From Bromus sterilis (taxonomy: Eukaryota > Streptophyta > Magnoliopsida > Poales > Poaceae): a DNA stretch of 64,000 bases. A model generated the notes under the pieces. It made no database searches. It had not been told where the DNA came from and saw only the letters and a list, made by a program, of their open reading frames with translations. How positions within the stretch are numbered: the stretch's first letter is position 1; each line of letters opens with the position of its first letter. This document shows, piece by piece, positions 47,065-57,603 of the stretch. Location: assembly GCA_950022295.1 (NCBI GenBank), contig OX465599.1, positions 286,275,501 through 286,339,500 on the forward strand, written 5' to 3'. The position numbers and the translations under genes are program-made.

Positions 47065-48229
47065 AGAGGAAACCTAGGTCAAAGGGCACCACGAAATTTC
47101 CTCCCCTTGGCAGCCGTCTTGAGGGGAGATCAATCTCCACAGCAGCACTATCTCTAAGGAAGAAGAAGGGGGCCAAGGGCCGCTGCCCCCAAGGGCCGTG
47201 ACCACCGCGGTGGCCGTGGGCGTCATCGTGGCCACCGCTGTGTCCGTCGTCGCCGCCGTCTCCTTCATCTCTTCCGGGATGCACCTCTCCATCAACAACT
47301 CTCTCTCTCTCACCATGTCCATGTGTGAGTAGTTCCTCCTCGGGGCTAAGGTTTCTATAAGTAGTTATGTGGTCAATTCTCTCTCCCATGATGTGATCTT
47401 TGTTGTGATCATAGGCAATGTTAATCTAGGGTGATCCCATGATGTTTCCCCTTCTTCTATGTATCGGATTTGATGTACTCACTTGTCTTTATCTAGTATA
47501 ATCCCTGGGACCAAGGTGACAGCGGTCTATTGGACATGGATTAGAAGAATATTTTCATGAGTGATTTCCTCTTTTGTGTGTTGATTGAAGATTGAGAGTC
47601 TCTTGGTGCTTGTCTTTGACTATCCTTTAGATATGTTGTGGTGATTGTGGTACTCTCTTTGGATGGCCGCGGTGACATTGGGAAATCCATAGATGAGAAC
47701 TACGAACTCTGAGGTGTGCTTTTGTAGCCCTAGAAAATTCTCGTCCTCTCTTGACCACAAAGGAATGACCTCTGAGTACGTCTCCATTGCATGTTTTATG
47801 GGAAATATCATGTGATTAGACTATGTTAATATTGTTGGGAGTTTCCACTAGTGAAAGTATGAAGCCTAGGCCTTGTTTCCACCATTTTTATACCGTTTGT
47901 GCTCACTTTTGTCACATGTTTTCTTGCTGCACTTTTTATTACAGATTTATATTACCTTGTTTTGCCACACCTATAACCTATATTTTACCATCTCTTAGCC
48001 GAACTAGTGCACCTATACAACTCCTATTTGTATTAGGTGTGTTGGGGACACAAGAGACTTCTTGTATCTTAATTGCAGGGTTGCTTGAGAGAGACTATCT
48101 TCAACCTCTACTTCCCTGAGTTCGATAAACCTTAGGTCATCCACTTGAGGGAAATTGTTGCTGTCCTACAAAACTCTGCGCTTGGAGGCCTAACATAGTC
48201 TACAAGAATAGAAGTGTGCGTAGACATCA
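47065..48229 (+). repeat. Gypsy A 3' LTR, second part
   Basis: Matches 24065-25246 of the 5' LTR and ends GTAGACATCA, followed by the AATGC duplication. Confidence 0.95.
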
Positions 48230-48271
48230 AATGCCACCCAGGAGAATTAACATAACACGAAAATTTGGAAA

Positions 48272-48655
48272 TTATTTAACCTGAATGCCATGAGAAAATG
48301 TGAGGAAAAACATAACAGAGGAGAGGAGTGAGCTGGATTCAACTTCGTAGGCGTGCTTCTTCTCGGAACCTTGGGAAAGGGGCAGGGCGAGGTCGGGCTA
48401 TGCGACGCCCCTGCCGCCGCCACTGAACCTAGAGGCGAGGCTACTGCCGCGCTTGCTGACGTAGCCGCTGATGCTTGGGCTGGGCGGGCTGGTGACGCCG
48501 TAGCCTTCGTCCTCCTCTTCCTAGAGCCCTTGGAACTCATCCCTCCTCCAGGACACGTTTGTGCTGCTGTCGGCCCTGGATGCGACCGTCGCGTACCCCT
48601 TATCCTCGTCTTCCTCGTCGATCTCGTGGCCTTCGGGGGCACATATACCTCTCAT
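48272..48655 (-). pseudogene. Broken exon-like reading frame, unknown family
   Basis: In GC-rich unique DNA beside Gypsy A, one minus-strand frame starts at ATG 48655 (MRGICAPEGHEIDEEDEDKG), is stopped by TAG at 48521-48523, continues in the same frame with EEEDEGYGVTSPPSPSISGY and SGGGRGVA, meets a second TAG, then continues with EKKHAYEVESSSL to TAA at 48272. Acidic and Ser/Gly-rich composition in one consistent frame suggests a former coding exon with two nonsense mutations. Upstream on the same strand CCATGG starts lie near 48936. I do not recognise the family. It could equally be a transposon 5' exon. Confidence 0.3.
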
Positions 48656-49000
48656 GGCGCGTAAGAGGTTGGGGTGACGGGGCCGCCATCGAACATGTCC
48701 ACCGCGTCACGAGGGTGCACAACCAGATGCACCACAACGGCCATGGTGGATCTGGTGGCCGCCTGGCAGAGGAGGGGAGGAGCTCACCAGTGAGGCCACA
48801 CAACCACTCCACCCGAAACCCTAGAACCATAGGCGGAAGGGCGTGTTCACAGGAGGAGAGGAGAGGTGCCACATAACCACCCCACCGCCATCGCAAGAGG
48901 AAACAGACGGTGGCCACAGACACGCTGGTGGCCATGGCAATCGGTGAGGAGGTGGCGGCGGAGGGAGGGAGCGGTGGGGAGGCGACGGCGGAGGGGGGAG
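48656..49000. other. Unique GC-rich flank
   Basis: This is the rest of the unique stretch between Gypsy A and the D LTR. It is GC-rich with GGCGACGGCGG-like simple sequence at 48950-49000. On the minus strand it has promoter/leader character (AAACCCTAG-like GAAACCCTAGAACC at about 48816). Nothing more can be assigned. Confidence 0.4.
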
Positions 49001-50517
49001 TGATGGCACTGAAGTAGTGCTCCTTGTTGGCTACCCCAAGTGGAAGGTTGAGATGTAGCATAGCGGTAATTTCCCTAACGCGGTGGCTGTAAGATCGAAA
49101 AGTAGGTGGGGCGGCAAGTGATGCGCCGTTTGAATGATAATCACTTGCGTTACCTGGACATGAATACAGAAACAAATAACTTTTCTCCCAACAAGTACAG
49201 AGGGGTTGTCAATCCCTCCGGCCTTGCCGTTTACAAAGGATCAAACGCAAGAGGTAATGATAATGGTAGTGATAATTGCAACTAACAGTAAAAGCAGTAA
49301 ATAAAGTGATGGTGTAAACAATGGTGGAAATATGGACCGGGGTCCCATGATGTTCAGTAGTGATGTCTCTCTCACAAAAGACGATAAATAACTAAGCTGG
49401 GCGAACAAATTACAGCTGGGAAATTGACAGAATTATAAACAAACCACAATGCTAATTATGCTACTTGAAAGTAAGTGGCTGAAAAGTATGGGAAGTACGC
49501 CAAGACAAGTAGACCGAAATCCATCTGCATCTACTGCTAATCATCCACCTTGAGATATCTATCCACAACATCTCACTGGTATTAAGTTGCAAGCCCCATC
49601 CAAAGTGTAAACCCAAAGCAACAGACAATTGCAGTAACAATCTATGCGTAAGGTAAAAAATCCTTACAACCGCGGTTACAAGCACCGTTGGTTTCTCCCT
49701 GGTGGCAACAACACATCCCCTACTCTCATGTTTGCTAGACATCGGGGGGCATGAACCCACAATCATGCATAACGCTCCCTCTTGGAGTTACTATCTACTA
49801 CGTGGCCAAAGCAATAAAAAGCAACGGAGAACATGCACGAATTACTCAAGAACAAAATATAAAAGGTAAACCAAATATATAACTCATCATGATCTGAACA
49901 CAATCTCATAATCCACCGGATCCCAGCAAACACATCATAGCAACAGCAGGAAAATTACATAGGTGCCTTGATCATGTAGGGCAGCTCACAAGGTCTAATA
50001 TTGAAGAAAAAGGATGGAGAGAAGACATCACATAGCTACTGGTCATCGACCCATGGTCCAAGGGAGACTACTCACGACACATCCGGGAGGCGTCCATGGT
50101 GGTGGATAAGCCCCCGGAGGTCAATCCTCCATCCGGCAGGGTGACGGGAAGAGGTCTTCTGGTGCTCCCGATCTTGGAAGCGCGGCGGCGGCGGAACAGA
50201 GAGGTATTTCGCGATTCAGGATTCTCCTCGAGGGTTTCTCTGACGAGGGGTAAAAATAGGTCGAAGGGGGGCACCATAGGTGAGACCCACCTCCGTGGCG
50301 CCCTGGTGGCACGACCAGGAGGTGGGCTGCAGCACCTGGCCACCTGGGAGGGGGTGGTCCCCCTCCGACACTTCTTCGGTGGTTCCAGAAGCTTCCTTGA
50401 CGCTGATTTTTATTATGATTTGTCTGGAATTTTTGGAGCATTTTAAATTGGCAAAAATAACTGCAACTAAAGACATCAGCATACAGGAACTGTCACTGGG
50501 TGCACTGAGTTAGTAGG
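49001..50517 (-). mobile_element. Gypsy LTR (family D), minus strand, truncated by C3
   Basis: The reverse complement aligns with about 53705-55194 of the plus D LTR and, in its distal part, with 1-453. The LTR end (CCATCA in minus reading) is at 49001, with no primer-binding site beyond it, so this is an outer 3' end or a solo LTR. The LTR start (about 110 bp, with TGATATGTCC) is missing because C3 is inserted at 50518. Confidence 0.9.
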
Positions 50518-53500
50518 TGTAAGGACCGATATGCGGTACTATTCCAGATCTAGATGTTTCCATCTAGATCGGGGGATGACGCACATATCGGTCCCACCGC
50601 GACACATGACAATGCCATATGCCCCGGATTTCCAACATGATATCACAACATTACAACTACAAGGATACAACATCTCATACAATCGTCATACAACTGCCTT
50701 AATACAATACATCAGCGGAAGATACATGTCTGAGTACAGACTACAATCAAATCCATAGTGGAAAAAAGAAAATCATCGATCCCCATAACCACACGGGTCC
50801 AGGCCCTCCGCTGGGATCCGCCTAACTAGTCGTCGTCGAGTCTCCACATGAAACGTCGATCACCATACTTGTTGTCGATCAAGGACCCTGAAAAGAGTTT
50901 GGGGGTAGTATCATGAGTACAGAAGTACTCATCATCCAACTGTAGTGGTCAACTGACCCAGCAAGGACTTCATCACTCGTCATTCTAGGATAACTAGTAA
51001 TTCATGGTAAGGATGGGGTAAGTGGTGAGGTTGCTGCCGCACTAGCATTTATGAAGTGACTAACGATCTAGAGAGTAAGATAAGAAGCCAAGCATTCGAT
51101 GAGGAATCTCCTCCAACAAGTCTTGCTATCAGGTACTTACACAAACATAACACCTATCCTATCCTTGTCCTCCCCTTCGCATCCCGACGAAGAAGAAGCA
51201 ATCAAGGAACACACACGTTGATCAAGTTATTAAGATTATCTCAGTTGTTGTTGTCTATGAACAAGGAGTAGGTCTGAAGTCGTCCATAACCGGGGACATG
51301 GCTTCTCGAAAAGATTTAACCCTGCAGGGGTGTACCAACTTCCCATTACAAGGCTCCGCACGCATGCCCATCTCTCTCAGTCAGGCCCGGTTAAGACACT
51401 CATTGAAGAGTTGTTCCGAGAGATCCGATACGATAGGTCCCTCTAACTAACAACGCACAGATCCGAGTGTCCCCCAGTGAGTTGACATCCAACTCAAAAG
51501 CAGGTCGCGCTCTCGAATCGGTCTCTACCGCCTGGACGAGGTCGGGATAACCTACCCTCGCCCGGGCAGGCTCCCTAGCTTCTAGGTGTGGACCAACAGG
51601 ATATACCATCCCACTGGCCCGGTTTATTTTAAATCCACTGGCTGCAGAACAGTTACGCACATGGTTTCTCAAATGGTAAAATCAGCTTAGGCCACCACTA
51701 GAAATGTTTGCAGCTAGGTAGGTAAGACAAGGGGACCCCATAGTATCCCACACACGGTTAGGCACGCTCGTCAAGAGACACAATACCCGGAACTCGGGAC
51801 CTAGGTGACTCGAATGGAACAAAGCATCGGGGCGGGATATCCTGGACCTTCCATCCTTCGTCGAGTATAGTCAACATTATAATAATTATATCATCCACAA
51901 CAAATATAATAGTGTGATAGCCCAATCCAAAGAGTAACAGGTAACATTCGTAGCATCCTAAGCATACATACTAAGCAGGGGTTGAGAAACAAGCAAAAGT
52001 AACATATCAGTACATGGTTTGCTGGGAGGGGACCTGCCTGTATCGGTTTAAGAGAGGCTGTAAACATGTGGTAGGATCAAACATCGAAACTAGGCTAGAC
52101 TAGCATGCAAACCGCTGGTTATAATAGAATGGATCATAAGTAATGTATAGTCCTTTCCTGTTGATAAGTCGAGTTCCGAAGGTGTAGTCGATCGCAAGCT
52201 CGCATCGTCTCCGAGAGTATCCGCGGGAGAACACAAGAAGTAAACACTGGAAAGGCAACCGACAAGCAAGAATCTATTACTACGAAGCAATCACAAGCAA
52301 GCAACATCAAGAAGGCAACACGAGACAACACACGGTATCGCATCGATCGTCGAGAGCGGTTACTAGCAGGTTAAGTGGAGTATTCGTCACACACGATGGT
52401 ACTGCACGTTTTACGACGGTTAAAGTTGTTTAGCTACACATGAGCCAAGATTGCTAACATGGCATGTCACCCAAGCATGGCATATCACACAATCGTGGCA
52501 AGGGTGAAACATAAATAAACTACCTAAGCTAGTCAATTTAAATGGGGTGAAATCCTAAACATGCATATCACTATTTACCCCATGATAATTATATCATTTG
52601 ATACTGTTTTGCCCCTAAACATATTTAATTATTTTTATTCGCAAGCAAGAACAACATAAACACAATCTACACGTAATTCTTGTCATGTTACATATAAGGA
52701 ACATTTTAAATGGAGTTACGGTTAAAAAGTTATTAAATACACAGTTTACGGTGGCATGCAACATAGATAGCAGTCAAACAACACGTAGAAAAGTTCAAAC
52801 ATGGCAACAAGCAACATTTTATTAATCTACGCGCAAAACGGAGCAACTTTCATGTAGAACTCATCGCAATCCGAGCTACGGGTGAAAAGATACAAGCCTC
52901 AGAAAATAATAACACAATCTGCCATTTAATTAAAACCAGAAAAGAAAAAAAACTACTGAGCCGAAACTGATCTAACAGCCCTAAACATAGCGGGCGCTAG
53001 TTAATTATAGGACGCACTACGCGCTACACAACAATGGGCCAAGCACAATAGATAACAACAAATAAACAAAATAAAATAAATAAAAAGGAAGGGGGCCAGT
53101 TCACTGCGCGGGCTTCGGCCCATGAAGAGGAGGCGGCGCTGGATAGCGTGGTGTCGCCCAGGGCGCTGCGGGAGGTGTGGGCCGACTAGACTGGGCCGCG
53201 GTCGCTGGGCGTCGCAACTGGGCCGTGGGGCGCTGACCGGCCCACAGCGGCGGACGTCCCCGTCCAGATCGGGTCCTCCCAACCGGGATCCAGCAGGCGG
53301 CGAAGACGATCTCCGGCGAGGTCCGGCGTGGTCCGCGCGTGGCAGGGGAGTTCGACGGAGGGGGGAAACGGGAGCGGGGTCGATGGGCGTTGCGGAACTG
53401 GAAGGACGCGGGGTGCAGGGGCGGCCACGGCGACGAGCCCCGAGCTCGGGGTCCTCCATGGTGGGTTCATGGCGTGGCGGCTGCGTGTTGTGGGAAGAAG

Positions 53501-53600
53501 GGGATGGGGTTAGAGGAGAGAGGTAGATCCGGGAGGAGAGGAGAGGGATACCTGCAGGTGCCGGCAGCGGCTGGGCTCGCCGGCGTTGGCCGGAGGCGGG
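50518..53600 (-). mobile_element. Long LTR C3, interrupted by Gypsy D
   Basis: Begins TGTAAGGACC and aligns with C1/C2 for about 3 kb, including a degraded palindrome CCGGGGACATGG (51290-51301) and CCCTGCAGGG just after. It enters its GC-rich module (53100-53590) and is cut at 53601 by the start of the D element. The left target bases are GTAGG (50513-50517); the right end is outside the window or lost, so the TSD is untested. A minus-strand ATG at 53459 opens an exon-like GC-rich frame (MEDPELGARRRGRP) that does not align with those of C1 and C2. Confidence 0.85.
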
Positions 53601-55194
53601 TGATATGTCCAAAACGTATCTATAATTTCTGCTTGCTCCATGCATGTTTTGTGTGATATTGCTATGATCTAGATACACTTTCATACACTTTTGATCATAT
53701 TTGGACTAACCTATTAACTCAGTGCACCCCAGTGCCAGTTCTTGTTTTTTGTTGTTTTTCTATTTCAGTTTTTTCCCATATAAAAAGTGCCAGAAAAATT
53801 CCGGGAAAAATACAGGAAAAATCAGCGTACAGGAAGCTTCGCGAAGAGCCCGGGAGGGGCCAGAGGGGAGCCAGGGGGGCCCAGGCGTCCACCTCTGGTC
53901 CACCTCTGGCTGCCCCCCTTCACCTATTTATTCTCCATCACGAGGAAACTCCAAAAGGGGAACCCTATTTCGCAAACTCGCCTCTGTTCCACCGCAGACG
54001 CGCTTCCGAGATCGGGAGCACCAGAAGACCTCTTCCCGGCACCCTGCCGGAGGGAGGATTGACCTCCGGGAGTCTCCTCTCCACTATGGATGCTCCCGGG
54101 ATGTCTCGTGAGTAGTTTTCCTTGGACGATGGGTCCGTGATCAGTAGCTATGTGATGTTCTCCTCCCCTCTTTGTTCTTCATGGTTTAGACCTCGTGAGC
54201 TGCCCTACATGATCAAGGAACTTTTGTAATATTTCTGCTATTGCTATGTTGAGTTTGATAGGATCTGATGGATTATGAGATTATGTTCATATTGTGAATG
54301 AGTAATATATTTGGTTCTTATCTCTTATATTTTTGTTCCTAAGTAATTCTTGCATGTTCTCCGTTGCTGTTTATTGCTTTGGCCAAGTAGTAGGTAGTGA
54401 CTCCAAGAGGGAACGTTTTTCTCGATTGTGGGTTCATGCCCCCCGATGACACGCTTGAGTGACAGAAACATGAGTCTAGGGGATGTGTTGTTTCCACAAG
54501 GGGGAAAACAACGGTGCTTGTAACCGCGGTTACAAGGATTGTTTACTTTACGCAAAGTTCTTTTTAATGCAGTTGTTTGTTGCTTTGGGTTTACACTTTG
54601 GGTGCGGCTCACAAATTAATACCAGCGAGATGTTCTGGATAGATATCTCAAGGTGGATGATTAGTAGTAGATGCAGTTGGATTCGGTCTACTTATTTTGG
54701 CGTACTGCACATGCTTTTGAGCCTCGTCCTTTCTTTTGTAGCATAGTTAGCATTGCGGTGCGTTCATAATCCTGTCAATTGCCTTTCTGTAATTTGTTTA
54801 CCTCGCATAGCAATTTTATCGTCTTTTGGGAGAGAGACATCACTAGTGAACATCACGTATCCCGGTCCATATCCTCATCAATGTTTACACGCTCATTTAC
54901 TTTTCTGCTTTTATTTTCAATTGCTATCATTATCCCTTGTGCTTGATCCTTTGTGAACAACAAGACCGGAGAGATTGACAACCTCTCTGAACTTCGTTGG
55001 GAACAAAGTTATCGTGTCTGTGTGCAGGTCCGCGCCAGTTGCGCCGCTGACACCTACTTATCATCTCCGGAGTCCTACTGGAGACAAACCTTGGTATCTT
55101 CACCGAGGGAAATTTGCTGCTGTGCTACATCACACCTTCCACTTGGGGTTTACCAACGAAGGGCGTGAAATCACTATCATCATCTCGCACATCA
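53601..55194 (+). repeat. Gypsy D 5' LTR
   Basis: A 1,594-bp LTR. Its distal part matches 1-453, and its body matches 49001-50517 reversed. It begins like the Gypsy A LTR (TGATATGTCCAAAACGTATC versus TGATACGTCCCAAACGTATC), which indicates related families. Confidence 0.9.
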
Positions 55195-55205
55195 AGCCAA
55201 ATTTC

Positions 55206-55223
55206 TGGCGCCGTTGCCATGGA
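55206..55223 (+). other. Gypsy D primer-binding site
   Basis: TGGCGCCGTTGCCATGGA. The first 13 bases match the tRNA-Asp complement perfectly; the last five contain changes (CATGG in place of CGGGG). Confidence 0.75.
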
Positions 55224-55387
55224 CTCCGAGTGCTAAGATAGGGGAGTTGCACACTACCCTTTAACTTTCTTTTTTAGTCTTGTTATTTTACCTTTCAGTT
55301 TTATCTTAGTGTCCTTTATGAAAAACCACAAAAATAGTTGCTACCTTTTGCCTTTGTTTTGATTTGCCTATTTATGCTATCCTCACC

Positions 55388-55849
55388 ATGGGTGATGAAC
55401 CACCCAAATATGGTAGGATGGACATGTTTCACTTGGATCGTCTTCGATCAATTTGTGCTCGCGCTAAAAACCCAACCGACTTGGTTGAGGGAAAATCATT
55501 GGAAGAGCATGCTCATTATACGCGGCACCGCCTATCTCAGAAAGGGAAACACTTATGGGACAAAAGTCATGTTTCTTATTGCCATGCTAAACTTTTGTGC
55601 CACATTTATGATTTTACTTGCTGTTCTAATATAGATCATATACACCTCCCTTTCCAATGTGAGTTTAATGAAAATGAGATCTTATCTTCTTATGCTAAAG
55701 GTTTTTATGATTACTTTGATGTTGAAAAGATTGAAGAGTTTTTTGCTTTTAAAGGTGCCTATGAGATTGCTTCTTTGATTGAAAAATATCACGATACTAT
55801 TTTCGAGTCTGAAAACTTTGCAGTTCTTGCTTATTGCTTCGAGAATTAT
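55388..55849 (+). pseudogene. Gypsy D ORF, N-terminal part, cut by TR-GAG2
   Basis: ATG 55388 opens a frame (MGDEPPKYGRMDMFHLDRL) that stays open for about 154 codons until the TR-GAG2 LTR interrupts it after AYCFENYV. It then runs about ten codons into the LTR and stops at 55885. The protein is Phe/Tyr/His-rich with CHAKLLCHIYDFTCC and FKGAYEIASLIEKY. It sits in the gag position, but I see no gag, zinc-knuckle or protease motif. Function unknown. Confidence 0.5.
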
Positions 55850-57603
55850 GTTGGGGTTCGCAACAGAAAACACAAATTTTTCTAACTAGCGTTCCCTTAA
55901 CCCAAGATCTAGCTAGCCGTATTACCGTAACGGACAGTAGTGCGGAAATAACATACCTCGGGGTGTAGTCCGTTGCGCGGGAAACGTTCCCGCAAACGTG
56001 GTTGATGTAGCCGATCAAGTTTCACAGCCCCCTGGCTGTGTTGAGCACCCGGATGGGTGTAGTGCCACACGTGCAGCACCTCGTAGTACTCGCACACGTA
56101 CGAGACTCGATGACGACCTCCGTTCTCCGATCCAGCGGAGGGGGCGGAAGCAGACCTCCGGACGGAGCTTCGGCAGAACGACGGCCTCCGATTCTAGCAG
56201 AGAGGTCTCAATTCCACTACAGGCTCACACTAGGGAGCCCACCGTGGAAGAGACCAGAGAGGGGAGAAGACCGGAGAAAACCGATCTCAATTCGGAGTTA
56301 TATTTATTTTCTCACGAATTTCTGTGTATTAATTATGTGCACCCTGCCCATCTATATATAGGCTGGGGAAGGGAGTCAACCCACCTCCCCTAGCAATGTG
56401 GGACTAAACCCCTTGCTAGGGGGTAGTTGGCCGGCCAAGGGGGGAGAGGGGGCGCACCCCTCATGGGCCCTAGGGCCCATGGCGCCTCCCCCCCTTTTTC
56501 TTTTCTTTTTCCTTTTCCCTTTAATTCCTTAATGGGCCTTTTCCTCCACTAAGGCCCATAGCACATATTAATTAGAAATAAAATGATTTTAATTATTAAT
56601 TCAATTAATTAATAACTAAAACATATTATTTCATCTCCCTGTGCTCCGGAAACACTTCCGGCTCACTCCGAACTTGTTTCGGTTCAATACGGTACTCCTC
56701 CGATATTGTCTCCTTAATTCTCTGGTTGCTCCGATGGTTCCGAAAAGGTCTCCGATTTCATCGAGCCCTTAAGTGTGTTACCCTACGGTCCGAGAACACT
56801 CCAGTCATGACTGAGCAGAGGCAACAGTCAATGATCATCAGCGGGACCTGGATTCCCATAATGACCCCTGTGCATTCCGGATATCAATACCGATTGGACC
56901 TTACGCTGTATAGCATTCCCTTTGTCAGCGATACTGGATTGTTCCGAGATTCGATCAATGACATCCTATGTCTGGTTCAACCTCGTTCCGAACTAACTCC
57001 TTATACACTCGTTCCCGTGATATTCATCCCCGTGACCTAGTCACACGCTGCGCAGCTTTATGGATGGAATCTCACCGAGTGGGCCCTGAGTATCTATCCA
57101 TTATATGGATTGACAAATCCTGCTCTTGTAAACAATACTCCTCAACGTATCTCCAAGGAATACCTAAGATACAACCGTTATGACCCGCATATTTCAGTCA
57201 GGTGGTGGGATGTAAGTCAAAGCATCCGGGAAGATAGTGATTATGCACGTACTCACGGTCAAAGGAACGGTCTACCACGTTCTGTAATTACAACACTGAA
57301 CCTTCATAAGATTTGATCATGCTGTAATGCTTTCTTTGGGTAATGTTCATCACGTCACTTAACCAGTGAGGTGACCTCATAGTCAAGAGACTTAATTGTC
57401 CATGATCGCGAAACCACGACCATCATGTTGACCATGAACTAGTTATCGAAGTAGAGGCTAACTAGGAACTCTGGGGTTTCTATACCACACCTGCATCATT
57501 GTTTCACTGATGCAGTTCTAGCACGGTATGAAACTGGTTATGAACTTGCTTAGATATATTGGAATAATCATATATTATTTGCCTCTAGAGCATATATCCA
57601 ACA
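55849..57603 (-). repeat. TR-GAG2 3' LTR
   Basis: A 1,755-bp LTR, nearly identical to 62417-64000, with about a dozen differences by eye, among them a 3-bp gap near 63670. It shares with that LTR several changes absent from TR-GAG1, such as an extra GTA/GGA-G before TTGGCCGGCC near 56425. Confidence 0.95.

Larger units (their letters stand above)
23621..48229 (+). mobile_element. Gypsy element A (no pol), TSD AATGC
   Basis: A Gypsy-type element whose ends are proven by a perfect 5-bp duplication AATGC (23616-23620 and 48230-48234). The 5' LTR is 23621-25246. The interior is 25247-28751. The 3' LTR is 28752-29194 plus 47065-48229 and is split by the B1 insertion with everything nested in it. 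The own length without insertions is about 6.7 kb. The interior holds one intact ORF (25353-26045) and no recognisable gag, protease, integrase or reverse transcriptase, so it must have depended on another element for movement. LTR sequence and primer-binding site place it near the Sabrina/Fatima/WHAM-like group; the exact family is not settled. Confidence 0.95.

Noticed and set aside
49001..55194. The two D LTRs as one element with inverted ends.
   Set aside because: They are in opposite orientation, and the right one has its own primer site and starts inside C3. They are separate insertions.
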